Of a stretch of 64,000 nucleotides of DNA, positions 24,213-34,951 are shown piece by piece. Numbering within the stretch: position 1 is the stretch's first letter; the number at the start of each line of letters is the position of its first letter. Under the pieces are notes generated by a model. The model was not told the origin of the DNA. It ran no database searches and saw nothing but the letters and a program-made list of their open reading frames with translations. The DNA comes from Mimachlamys varia (taxonomy: Eukaryota > Mollusca > Bivalvia > Pectinida > Pectinidae). The stretch spans positions 5,167,501-5,231,500 of the forward strand of contig OX392532.1 of the NCBI GenBank assembly GCA_947623455.1, read 5' to 3'. Made by a program: the position numbers and the translations under genes.

Positions 24213-27200
24213 ATGTGTTGGAGGAAGCGTCCGAGGCGGTCAGTGCTGGCAATAATCTTATGCGCCGTGACATACATTGGCGTGGTAAACCTTCTGGCGT
24301 TGTATTCCATGGTCCGGTCTTACGATAGCCCCGTGTCCTGGGTACAGAGATATGGCCACATCTATATGGGACAGCCGGACACCAACATCTTGACATGTAA
24401 AGGACTTCGATATTCCACAATCCCGCTCCCTCCCACCGCCCTGGTCAGCTTCCCCGGATCTGGAAATACCTGGTTACGTCATGTCATACAACAAGCCACA
24501 GGTAAGTCAGTGATGTCATATATGTAACCATAGGTATACCAATGACGTTGCTGGACGACACGTCATACTCGGGCTAGGAATGAGGCATCGATGAGCCAGG
24601 GCGATATATATGTATCATACGCGACTAAGGTCACAGGTAGATATATGACGTAACAGGGGGATGAAGGGCGCACTCAATGTGTTTCACATTTCACATTATG
24701 ACTTTTAGTAAATATATAGTAAGATTGAAGCAAGCAATCAACCAAATGAAATATTACATGTACGCACTTGTGATTGGATTGCTTGCACGCAAAAATTTAA
24801 CCCTGATTATTTTATGCTTAATGATATTGATTTGTTCAAAAACAAAACGCTGACCGGAAATGGGTTATTACTACAAAAAGTGTAATTTGCTGTTTTCAAA
24901 ATGAGTTACATGTAAATCAATCAAATGTATACCAGTTTTGTCATTAAAAACATTAATAAATTGAACAGAACAGAAATATACCAAAATGGTGAAAACTGAA
25001 AAAATGCAATCGACACTTGAAAAATATGAACATAAAATTGAGAATCAAGTCAGGTAGTTCTTTAGGTCATTTTCAATCGAAACGTGGTTTCTCATATATT
25101 GCCATGGCCGTCGCAGTTGTATACCTGCATTAAAGGGTGGTAAATTACATTTCAACAGAACTGATGTTCATACAAGATGCTAAAAGGTAAACATTCGGTG
25201 AAACCAATAAGGTTTGTGATGTGGTATAATCTTTCTGTCCTCGGACTCCTCCTTTTTAATGATGTCCGACGCTTCATGCTGTATCTAAACTTGGTTCCAC
25301 GGGAATGATATATAGATTGTTGACATTAGTTTTTGTGACGTTACAGATATGTTAGAAGACTTTGGCACACATACCGAAATGTCTTACTTCCTCAGCAAAC
25401 GGCAGAAGTAACATATTACAGAAGAGGCAAACGAGTCCCGTGTTGTTACCAAAGACCAGATTGGTGATCGAGTCCCGTGTTGTTACCAAAGATCAGATTG
25501 GTGATCGAGTCGTTTGTGGCAAAATAATTTGCTCTGTATCATTCCATTGTTATAAACTGTGAAGGCACATGTGGTTACAGGACGGTAACATGTTATCACT
25601 GATCTTACTGAAGAATGTATGTGTCTTCATATTTTAAATAAATATGTCAAATTACTGTAATAATGTAAATTATCTTGAAAGAATCCCGTCATCAACGCAG
25701 ATCATTGCGCAATGTTGATAACCGCCGAATCTACAGTCTGTAAGGTGGTGAGAAGCGAGGGAAATGCGAAGATGTTTTGTCACCTTTTACCCAGATGATA
25801 AAGTATCAGTCCTAGTAGCATAAATGCTTGTATTGATGCTACTAGTACTGATACTTTATCATCTGGGTAAAAGCTTTCTCCCAATCACTGTCAGAGATGA
25901 TCCTAGTTATCTTATACATGTACTTTCGGCTTAATTTTGCAACTTGGAGTCTAGGAGACGCTGTGGATTCTCTGTGTTTCGTTTGACACAAGTTTCCTAC
26001 GATCAAACAGATAAAACTACTGACTTACATAGTATAACAACAGATTCCCTTAAATGGAAGGTAGTTATAGAAATAAACACTGTGTTTTCACACGGAAAAA
26101 TTCCCGAATGAAGTAACAGATCTCGTAAAATGAGGCCTTCCATAGCTTGTTTGTAAGCTGTGTTTTGATTGGTCAATTCAGCAAAAGTGATATTTTTCAC
26201 CAGGCCTTGTGAAAAATATCACTTTTATAGAATTAATAATTTCGATATTTCACTGGTAAAGATGTAATAAAATATTTCATTCACAGGTATGGCGACAGGG
26301 AGCTCTTATACTGACATGAGTCTGAAGGGGGACGGATTCCCGGGGGAGGGACAAACCAATGGTTCCGTGATCGCAGTGAAGACACATATCTGGGGACCGG
26401 AGGAGCGGGGCCGGTATGTCCGCGCCATCTTGCTGATAAGAGACCCATTTGAAGCTCTCCTGTCCGAATTCAACAGACGACATGGGGGACACAAGGGATA
26501 CGCCGCCAGCATAAACTTCGAAAAAAGTAAGATGGCAGCAGGTCCAGAGTGACAGGTCGAGGTTGTGTGTGTCGAAGGCCTAATACAATATTGTTGTGGT
26601 TACTCCTTTTGCTGGGTGCAGCATTCCTGACTCGTCAGCTAGATATATATCAACATAGCGAAATCAAACGTCTGAGGCATTGGGCAATTCCGTTCGAGAA
26701 CATCTCTTCTCAGTCGTTTTCCCTTTCACTTGACTAGTGGATATGGTTTTGGGATCTTATTTGCTTATCAATTCCACACATTTATTGCATTGGATCATAA
26801 AGATATAAGTTCCAAGTGGTTGCCAATGCAATGCATTGGAGTTCATGTTTTGTACTTGCATTAACCAAAATCAGAGTTGCCTCCCGTTGTTTTACCGCGA
26901 ATCGTATGAATAAAAATGCGTTACTTTTCTTATTTTGTCAACATTGTTCGTTTTGAAATGATATTGCAGGTTGGTACGACTACATTCTTGGAACAGCCGG
27001 GGGATGGTACGACCTTTATCACGATTGGTTGACCTTTGACGGTCCCGTCCACGTGGTTTTGTACAAGGATCTGCGTGAACATCCGTCTGCAGAAGTGGAC
27101 CGACTGATGAAGTTCCTGGGCGTAACCCTTACCCACAAGGAGAAGTTCTGTGTCATGAACAATTATGAGGGGACTTACAAAAGAAAGGGCAAGCGACTAC

Positions 27201-27313
27201 CCGTGTCAGAAATATACACCGAGTATATGACGTATATGATTAACGACTACAAACGAAAATTAGCCCAAGAGCTGGGACACTTTCTCAACAAATCAGAGAT
27301 ACGAATCAGCTGA
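24213..27313 (+). CDS. WSCD-like (sialate O-sulfotransferase family) Golgi sulfotransferase, 3 coding exons
   Basis: Exons are 24213-24501, 26287-26526 and 26970-27313; both introns are GT-AG and phase 1, giving 873 nt and 290 aa. The protein begins with a basic stretch (CWRKRPRRS) and a hydrophobic segment at about residues 11-35, a type II signal anchor, so the catalytic domain should face the Golgi lumen. SFPGSGNTW at the end of exon 1 is the 5'-phosphosulfate-binding loop. LLIRDPFEALLSEFNRR in exon 2 is the 3'-phosphate-binding motif. AVKTHIWG and the exon 3 sequence (LYKDLREHPSAEVDRLMKFL, CVMNNYEGTYKRKG) fit the WSCD family. Known family activity is PAPS-dependent sulfation of sialic acid or other glycans; the substrate here is unknown. 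No WSC domains are encoded, so this is a catalytic-only form. ATG 24213 is the first in frame after TAG 24012. A non-coding exon may precede it, since an acceptor-like site ends at 23992. Confidence 0.88.
24665..24808 (+). repeat. Direct repeat right of sulfotransferase exon 1
   Basis: Shorter partner of the repeat at 23721-23908, lying inside intron 1. The shared ordered motifs suggest two insertions of one AT-rich element or a local duplication. Confidence 0.6.
25432..25505 (+). repeat. 37-bp tandem duplication in sulfotransferase intron 1
   Basis: Two copies of CGAGTCCCGTGTTGTTACCA followed by AAGACCAGATTGGTGAT, with one base difference, then a third partial start (CGAGTCG). Confidence 0.8.
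25784..25873. other. Near-perfect 38-bp-stem hairpin in intron 1
   Basis: The left arm 25784-25821 starts CTTTTACCCAGATGATAAAG. The right arm 25836-25873 is its reverse complement with one mismatch in 38. The loop is 14 nt. Length and shape are in the range of an animal pre-microRNA, but such pairing also suits a small foldback element. It lies on the sense strand of a host intron. Confidence 0.75.
26183..26226. other. 18-bp perfect hairpin just before sulfotransferase exon 2
   Basis: AAAAGTGATATTTTTCAC and GTGAAAAATATCACTTTT pair perfectly around CAGGCCTT, ending 60 bases before the exon 2 acceptor. It could be a foldback remnant or influence splicing; the function is unknown. Confidence 0.6.
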
Positions 27314-27832
27314 CGTCATCAGAGCGTTATATGAGTGGTTCGTTGGACGAGTAGGCGAGGTTTGTTTAAAGTGATTTCGTAACAAGCAGACAAGTAAACT
27401 CACAGTGTTTGGTACCAGACGCTAACAGATTTGTGAGTTACGTAGATTTAAAGGGATTAATGAAACACCAGACAAATCGCAAACATTGCATCAACAGTGC
27501 GTCAAGAAAGGTACCGTAGGAGTTATCTCCCGTTAACTAGTTGCGAAGCTATGTTTTCAAGACAGAAAAAACAAGCCATTTTTGGTGTGAAACACAACAG
27601 CGAAATGTACTCGGTGACATTTGGATATACTTATGTAGGCGATGATAACTGGCAGCAATGCTCTACACGTGTGTTTTGATACCTTGATGTGATCGGTCAT
27701 GGTTAGTTACAGTAGCAGCAATGTCGGTATTTAGTTTCAATAATCTCGTGCCTATGAGCCCTAAACTGGATATACATATATGTAATGTTTATTATATCAC
27801 GCGAAAAGTGCACGCTTTAAACCTCATTATCA
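27314..27832 (+). other. Sulfotransferase 3' flank, no further gene seen
   Basis: Presumed 3' untranslated sequence follows the TGA at 27311-27313. No clear AATAAA signal is close to the stop. A 60-codon frame at 27497-27679 has no recognisable domain. Confidence 0.35.
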
Positions 27833-28020
27833 CAGGGATTTGTTACAGCTAGTTTGTTTTACCTTGATTCATGTGTTTAAGAGTAATTCTCCACTGTGAC
27901 CCTCGATGGCAGAGAGGGCATTTTTATCGAAAATTTATCTAAACCCCCCAAAATATGTAAAATTACTCTAAATACATTAGTTTAGGTCCACAGCTAGCTG
28001 TAACGAATTCCCGGGTCCCG
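27833..28020. mobile_element. Compact foldback element related to 8075-8974
   Basis: The ends CAGGGATTTGTTACAGCTAG and, inverted, CTAGCTGTAACGAATTCCCGG match the arms of the 8075-8974 element. So does the interior GGGCATTTTTATCGAAAAT. This copy is essentially the two arm tips joined, about 190 bp. Confidence 0.75.
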
Positions 28021-29339
28021 ATGACCAAGCTCTATTTCTGTCATGGTTACAGATGGGTTTTACTCCCATACACTGCAAGCACAATTACCTCCAGTTAACG
28101 TATCTCTCCCGTCAAACCTAAGTGCTGTCATTTGTGTTAGCAAGTTATATTTATCACTTTATGTACAATTTATAGAAATATTCACATCACAATCCGTTTC
28201 GACATATGCATGTGGAATAAGATAACCTAAAGCCCTGTTAAGAATTTTGGAAATGCGTTTAAGTGATATCGAAACTTCTTTCGCAGAGATTTTGAAAATG
28301 TTTTACAGAAATGATAAATATGTCTTTTAATGCCCACAGAAATGTGTTAAGCGGCTGTGCTTCAATTGTTCAGTATCTACTTTTCAATGAGTTGATACAT
28401 TTAGGCGGTAAAGTGTCCTTTGTCAGACTTGGAAATATCTGTGTATCAATATACACCTTCCAAACAACGACCTACGGCTTTATATGTGATATCTTTATTA
28501 TTTAGGGTAGACATCATGTAGTTCTATCTATATTTCATGACACATTTATTGGATTTGATGTCATAATCAATTCATTTGAGAAAATATAAAGACAAATACT
28601 TCATTGCTTTTTATGACTTGTTATGTTTTTGATATAAATACAGCATGTAAGTATATAACAACAAATGTGTCATTTTCATTCCAGTCAGATTTTGTGTTAT
28701 TGTTACAAATATGTGCCTTATGTTTGTATATAATAAATGAGCTCCTTCCTTAACCAGGCTTCCTTTTCTTGTATCGCGTAACGACATTATTATCTCCACA
28801 ATGTCTGGGTTTCCGTCTGATTAATCTCCTTGAATTCGTCTATCGTTACTCGACCCTCATTCCAATAACAGAAAATGTAAGCCCTGACCTCCTGATTATA
28901 TAACATACTTTCTGGTGTATTAACGACAGTTATCTCCCCTAGGACCTGCTGACTGTCAGCTTCTCAGACCTGCGTCGTGACAGCAATCACAGTACCTTTA
29001 ATGGCGATCTTAACTATTTAAGTAATATTCATATTAGTTTCTAAAAACCCGGGTATAAATATCTCGTGACCCTCAGTTCATCTATGCTCTGAAATATCTT
29101 TATCTTTATCTTTATAAATGTCTGTCTATCGCTCCATCCGCACCTTTAAATACTAAACAATTCCTGCTTAGTTGTTTTGATTTGAATTCACTAAAAATAG
29201 TAACATAAACGGTTTTGCCTTTATTATTGCACAACGCGTCACCAATACCCTCACTTTCTAACGTTTAACGGTAATACATGAGGTTTTGACCATAACCCGC
29301 CCTCATGACACCGGTCCTTAGATATGATTTGCAAAAACA
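28021..29339. other. Intergenic, no gene seen
   Basis: AT-rich. Short frames near 28043, 28311 and 28611-28799 carry no domain. Confidence 0.4.
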
Positions 29340-31110
29340 TAGAATATTGAAGCGTCAACAAAACCATAATTCGAACTAGGGCCAATATATGAACAAAGGA
29401 AATATTAACACGGAGATCGTTGTAAATGTACCAGATATTCCGGAAGGGAAAGCGTCTTCTGGTTAACCGACGACAGCCGCCATGTTAATCTTGGTGACAT
29501 CCAGTTAACGGCCTCAAAGTGAGAACCAAATTATCCTTCTCGATCATAAGTAAGCATACTAAAGAGCATACTCGAAAACGTGTGATACAAACTATTTCTC
29601 AATGAGGTAATAATGGTGACCACAAACTTCCTCATAGTTCTCATCAACCTGCATCTCTCGAATCCCTTTGAAGTAAGTTTGTGTGTAAGCAGTCGACATC
29701 GATCATGAAAATCTTGATGTGTACAGCAAGCCATATAGTAACGAATCAACTGTGAAATGTAAACACCATAGGTTGGAGAAGCAGGGATGTTACTATCAAG
29801 AAATGGAAAGTTCACGTTCGGAAAAATTGAAATCATCACGTTTATCGTATAGCTTAGTAGTAAGCTGTCCATGTTGATCGTAGTTTAAGAAAAGATCGAG
29901 GTAAGCAGCTGATGTAGAAGAGTCTTCTGTGTCCTTTATTTCAAGTTCAGAAGGTATAAAGCTAAGTAGTAAGCTGTCCATGTTGGTCGTAGTTTAAGTA
30001 GAGATCGAGGTAAGCAGCTGACGTAGAAGAGACTGTTGTGTCCTTTATTTCGAGTTCAGATGGGTATATACGATCGACGTGGTCAACAAACATATCGTAA
30101 TTCATAGACAACAGATCGTCGATATTTCTGAAATTGAATTGAAAAATCTGGCAAGGTTTGGATTACATGTCCTGATTAGCTGTTCCACAAATGTAGCCCG
30201 TATTAAAACAAATTAATTCCGTTAAGGATATCTACTGAGAAATCTTTTCTCCAAATTCAAAAAATATTGTCAACCAGAAATTCATTCATTCGTACTTTAT
30301 CTTCTTCATGTTATTTTAACTTTTATTGTGCTTTTCACAAAGAATGTTCCAAGATATATCACTACCATACAAATGTACCGTCGTTCGCCTTATTTGGAAA
30401 AGAAAGCTCTCATAATGAGATACCATAAACGTTCTTTCAGTTTTGTATGAGGTATGGTAATGTACACAATGAATGAATAAAATAAAATAAAGAAATAGGA
30501 GGGGGGTGCTCAAGATTGATATTTCGAGTTTTTCAAAATCCACATCACGTTAATTGCAACCCTTGAATGAATATACAGTATCACAAGACTGAAGCCCTAA
30601 TTTACTGGTGGAGCAATTAGCGGAGCCAGTGGTAAACTCATGCTTATAAGGATCCTTGTGTAGTTTCGGTATCCAATACAGACGAGGAAGTCTTGCTCAT
30701 TAACTGGTACAATGTATCTTGAAAGTTTGTAACATTGAAGCATTGTTAGATAGTATTTGATCTTTCGAAAAACCTGTCAATGTGTAAGTAGAGTTACCCT
30801 GGTTATCAAGCAGGTTAGTTCTTTTTGCAAGAAATAAACGCAATATTGTTTGCCAACAATTATCAAGTTATTAGATGCTTTGTCTGCAGACACAATCACA
30901 TACTTATCATGTAGGTCGTTGAGTGTTGTTCGAACGCCGGGGTCAAGAAATATCGACTTCCTGTTTAGTTTTCATTCTGCACCACAAACTGCTTATTTCA
31001 GGATAGAAGACCTGATAGACATCACCAACTCTGAAAGTGAATTTAATTTAGCATGTCCACGTTTCTGGCTTATTCTTCGACAGAAATTAACATTCCAATT
31101 GCTTGACTGA
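29340..31110 (-). pseudogene. Decayed reverse transcriptase of a Penelope-like or other non-LTR element
   Basis: Read on the minus strand, frame-broken pieces appear in reverse-transcriptase order: YVIVSADKASNN (about 30870-30930), YWIPKLHKDPYKHEF (about 30620-30680), a middle part with stops (30080-30300), ELEIKDTEDSSTSAAYLDL and QLTTKLYDKRDDFNF (29800-29960), then FPFLDSNIPASPTYGVYISQ (about 29760-29820). The block 29850-29960 is duplicated near 29965-30060. 29340-29530 matches the 3' tail found beside other copies. Frameshifts and stops rule out activity. The motif set is that of a retroelement polymerase; the Penelope assignment is tentative because no GIY-YIG endonuclease was seen. Confidence 0.78.
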
Positions 31111-31548
31111 TTCTCTCGATACTTAGGACTTTTCATGAAAAAGCTCCCGTAACTTTATGTTGGGGATAATATACTAATTACAAGGTGGACCATATCGAGA
31201 TGAAGAACATTAACATGCTGAAAGAAGAGTCAGTCTAAGGTCATCTATGTTCAATCGTTGCAATGTTTGCTTATAATTGAAAAGCATAGGTGCAATAGGT
31301 ACAGAATTATTGTAGGAAATAATAGGGATATTTGTATATCGGAAGTACGGTTGTGTGTTAGCTCGAACAGACCTTTGGCGAAAGGTATTGGTGATGTTAA
31401 TGGCACCAATCTCCTTGTTGACAAATTCGACTTTCATAATTACTTGCTTCCCCTGTGAATGATCTCCATTGGAATAAGAGAAAAAACGAAACTCGTTTCT
31501 CCAACAACCATTTCTTACACCCGCTTATTGGATAAACCTGGAGTTTAA

Positions 31549-31815
31549 TTTTTGACATTCCGTCATTCTGGACTAGAAGTTAAATGCTGACATTCCATGA
31601 CATCACTCCCCGACCGGAAGTAAACATTTTTGACATTTATTGACATTACACATAACCTGGAGGTACAAATGTTGACATGCCTTAACAGAAGTCCTCGATT
31701 AGAGGTCATGTGTTGGCATTCAGTGACATCCCTTCCCGACTGTAAGTTAAAGTGTTGACATTCTGAGACAATATTTCTTGACTGACGAATAAAGTGTTGA
31801 TAATCTGTGGGGCGA
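31549..31815. repeat. Degenerate tandem repeat of about 50 bp
   Basis: TTGACATTC, GACATCACTCCCCGACCGGAAGT-like and AAATGTTGACAT motifs recur about five times with heavy divergence. Confidence 0.5.
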
Positions 31816-31859
31816 AGCCCCGGCTGAAAGTTTGATTGTTGTGATTACCTGTTTCATAT

Positions 31860-31908
31860 TACAGATGTCGTCGATGAAGTAGACACACTTACTTTTCCGG
31901 AACACCTT
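31860..31908 (+). mobile_element. Short retroelement tail fragment
   Basis: The GATGTCGTCGATGAAGTAGA and CTTACTTTTCCGGAACACC motifs match the 3' tail of the reverse-transcriptase family seen in full at 50640-50960. The inverted-repeat element at 31909 abuts it. Confidence 0.5.
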
Positions 31909-32141
31909 GGTCCGTATTCATGAAGCCATTCTCATAAAGCGTCGATAACCAATTTGAATCATCTGACAAGGTCAAAAGGTCAAGTCTATGCACCGCGATA
32001 TTCGATGCAAAAAACATTCGTATATTTGAACAGATACTTCAAAAAAATGTACATTTGTTTTATTCTTCTTTCGCTGAAACAAGATATTTGGCTTGAGCAT
32101 AGATTAGAACAAGAGAAGACCAATTTCATGAATACAGTCTG
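31909..32141. mobile_element. Decayed copy of the 264-bp inverted-repeat MITE
   Basis: The ends GTCCGTATTCATGAAGCC and AATTTCATGAATACAG match the termini at 58047-58310, and ATTTGGCTTGAGCA matches its subterminal region. The interior has diverged. Confidence 0.6.
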
Positions 32142-32402
32142 AAGGCTTCCCTAACGATTTCCATGTCAACATTCCAATTGTACTATTTTACTCCAGTTTT
32201 TTTTCAATATTGAGTGCGGATAACAGATTTGGTAGTCCTCCCGCGTGTCTTTTTTTAAATGGTTATAAGATCCAACACGAAGTAGGATAACATTTACTGA
32301 TAGAAAGTTAGGATAACATTTCGGTCTCAATAATGCACTGCCGTACCTACGATTTGTTTTGATAAATTACTGAAACGAGCAAATTTATAGATTTTCATTG
32401 AT

Positions 32403-32408
32403 TTTATT
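32403..32408 (-). promoter_or_regulatory. Candidate poly(A) signal of LPMO gene A
   Basis: AATAAA on the minus strand, about 355 bases beyond the stop codon of gene A. Position is plausible; cleavage site unproven. Confidence 0.4.
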
Positions 32409-32762
32409 ACAAAACGTATGCTGTACATATAATATAAAAAAAGAATATAACGGGACGACAAGGTGATATAACAATATTATCTAAAATAAATACAAATCAT
32501 TGAGCGATACTGGTCCTCCGAGATTTTACAAAATACAATAATACAAAAGATAAACATGTCATTATTGGAAATATTAATACACATCTTACACTTACATGGT
32601 ATTATGCAAAGTAAATGAGGATACAAATAAATTTAACGAGCGGGTATTTCCTATTTTGCAATGAATATTATCATCAACAAAGATGAGAAGCTAAATAAAA
32701 CACGTAAGTTACATAATTGCAATTAAAAGAAGATGTCCAGTGTCGTCATGTCTCTTTAGACG

Positions 32763-34473
32763 TTACTTTCCGCCTGACAACCTCCGACACGCCCACGTAC
32801 AGTACTGTAGTCCCGGACAGTTACCTCTACTACACTGTACCGCACAGTACTGGTCGGCGTACGGGTAGACGGCTCGGTATCGAGGAGTAGCTTTACATGG
32901 CTGACTTCCGGTTCCAACGGAAAACAAATTACCGGAAATTACTGGATATGTGTTCTGAGGTACATAACCAGCAGGCTTTATGTTCTGAATGAAGTTCCCC
33001 TGATGTTGAGCGGAGGACGGAAGTAGGAAGTGAATTCCTGAAGTTTGAGTTTGAGATTGTCCCTGGTGTATTACGTTGATTGGGTGATAGGAAGACGAGG
33101 GAATCTGATTTGACGTATGAATCGGTACCTGCGGTTTGACCACTGCTGACTGATGGACAGAATGAATCTGTCCGGAGGAATAGGACGAAGCCCCTGTGGA
33201 TCCTATACTGACGTCAGAACAGCCGTAAAACTGTTCCTGCTCTCCACACCCCACACAACAATGGCTGCCGTCACAGCCGTACGAGTTTCCTGTAATAAGA
33301 GGTGACCAAGTCAAATGTTTATTGATATCACTGGCACATCAGATGTGATAACATGGACGGTAGCAGGAATCTTATTTCCAGATTTATCACTATGGTTTAG
33401 AGCCCTATTGTCTGACCTTGGATGAAGATATATTCCAGAATGACACGTAACAAATGAAAAAAGTGTCAAACATGTTTGCATTTTAGCGCAAGCTTTTGCC
33501 GTAGTCATTTTCCCCTTCTCTAAGAAGAACATAAAACAACGGCAAATACGTGATTGAATTGCCAATAAATGACAAAAATAGGGTAAATATATCGACTTAC
33601 CTGTGTTGTATTTCCACTGAAGAAGACACTGAGAACACGTGACGCCAGCCGGAAGTTTCAGATGGATTGTATAATTGGTGGGGTGACCAGCCTCGTACAC
33701 TCGAGTACTGCCGTCAGTCTGTTGTAGGACATGCTGGTCCAGACACGCCTGGGACACACGGGTACTGGGGTTGTTGTGAGGACACAGACGGAACTCGAAG
33801 TAACCCTTGTGGGACGCCGTTATCTGGACGTTGACTGTGATCGTCTGTCCCTCGCTGTAATGGCGGACAATAGTTCCGGTGGCAAACCTCCCGCCAGCCT
33901 CGTGTTCACGTGGTCCGTTCCAAGGATCTCCACAAACACCACATTTCCCGCCATTGATTTTCCATTGACGCTGTAAAATGAAAGATAGTGTAAGTGTAGT
34001 TGACTAAACAACACGTCGGTTTATCTTTAATGTTGACTGTGTTGCAAGAAACTGATTAACAATATACAACTTGCTTTGTTCTGAGTAAATTTTCCGTAAT
34101 TCTTTATCATTGGTGCTTTGTATTTATATATTTCTGTAGTATGAATGGACATACTTTCATAAATGATTAAATCGTGTACTAAGATGTGTTTAGGTAATTG
34201 AACTTTACATAGTTCCTTATTTTTCTTATTTGAAAAATGTGCGGCAATACACAATACGAAATCAGTACGTTGTTTGAGCATGTAATGCTAACTCACGTTA
34301 AACCCCCCACAGAAGAGTTGGTTGTCGTCGTAGTTCGGGGGAGAGTTGTAGCCAAACCTCCACATACTGGCCCGACCCGGGGGCTCCAACAGTCGACCAT
34401 GACCTCTGACCCCACATGTCCACACACTTAGCGTCAGGAGTATGGACAGTGTCATCGTTGTTATAATGCTCAT
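32763..34473 (-). CDS. AA15-like lytic polysaccharide monooxygenase, gene A (3 coding exons)
   Basis: Coding exons are 34473-34297, 33970-33601 and 33289-32763, 357 aa. Introns are GT-AG, phases 0 and 1. A signal peptide (MSIITTMTLSILLTLSVWTCGVRG) ends directly before HGRLLEPPGR, so the mature protein would begin with the His that forms half of the copper histidine brace. The second brace His is probably in PREHEAGG (exon 2). CGG, CGVCGD, FEFRLCPHNN and CSQCLLQW with paired cysteines fit AA15. The catalytic domain closes with CDGSHCCVGCGEQEQFYGC. A Ser/Gln/Pro-rich linker of about 110 residues leads to a six-Cys module (SQPCKATPRYRAV...QYCTWAC) that may bind polysaccharide. Known AA15 enzymes cleave chitin or cellulose oxidatively outside the cell. 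An acceptor 14 bases before the ATG and a donor at 34790 imply a non-coding first exon. Confidence 0.92.
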
Positions 34474-34943
34474 GTTGGAAAGGTTTCCTGTAAAGTTGAT
34501 TACACCACCATTCTTTATCAACTATACCTGATATCAGTATTCATATGAAGCACATTCCTAAATATGTTAGAAACATTATTTAATTTGGTCATGTTATTCA
34601 TAAGTCTAGCTTACAATGTTGATTACAGGCAAAGAAATCAGGTTTGACGTCAATAGGTAGCAAAACCCAAGAAAATAATTTTTAGACGCATTTTAACATA
34701 GTATGTGTTAACATCTATTAAATGATGTACCTTATACTATGCTACGAGCTCACACAAAAATCGCCATTCATTTCACTTTTGAACACGTACCTGTAATGCT
34801 GTGTAATGCTTTATAGTTCAGTCTTTTTTCCGGTGAATTCTTCGTCCACTGTGATTGTATGTCTTTCTGGCGTATCCTTTGTCAGCTGTGACTCTATGTC
34901 TTCCCTGTGTGGTGTTGGTATACAACTCTCCACGTGCTCCCAG

Positions 34944-34951
34944 TATTTATA
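34944..34951 (-). promoter_or_regulatory. TATA box of LPMO gene A
   Basis: TATAAATA on the minus strand, in the same context (TTTACTATAAATAC) as the boxes of genes B and C. Transcription should start about 30 bases beyond. A predicted untranslated exon runs to the donor CATTACAG|GTACGT, with its last base at 34791. Confidence 0.7.

Noticed and set aside
31809..31822. GGGGCGAAGCCCC hairpin as a terminator or RNA element
   Set aside because: A very short stem in eukaryotic spacer, with no supporting context.
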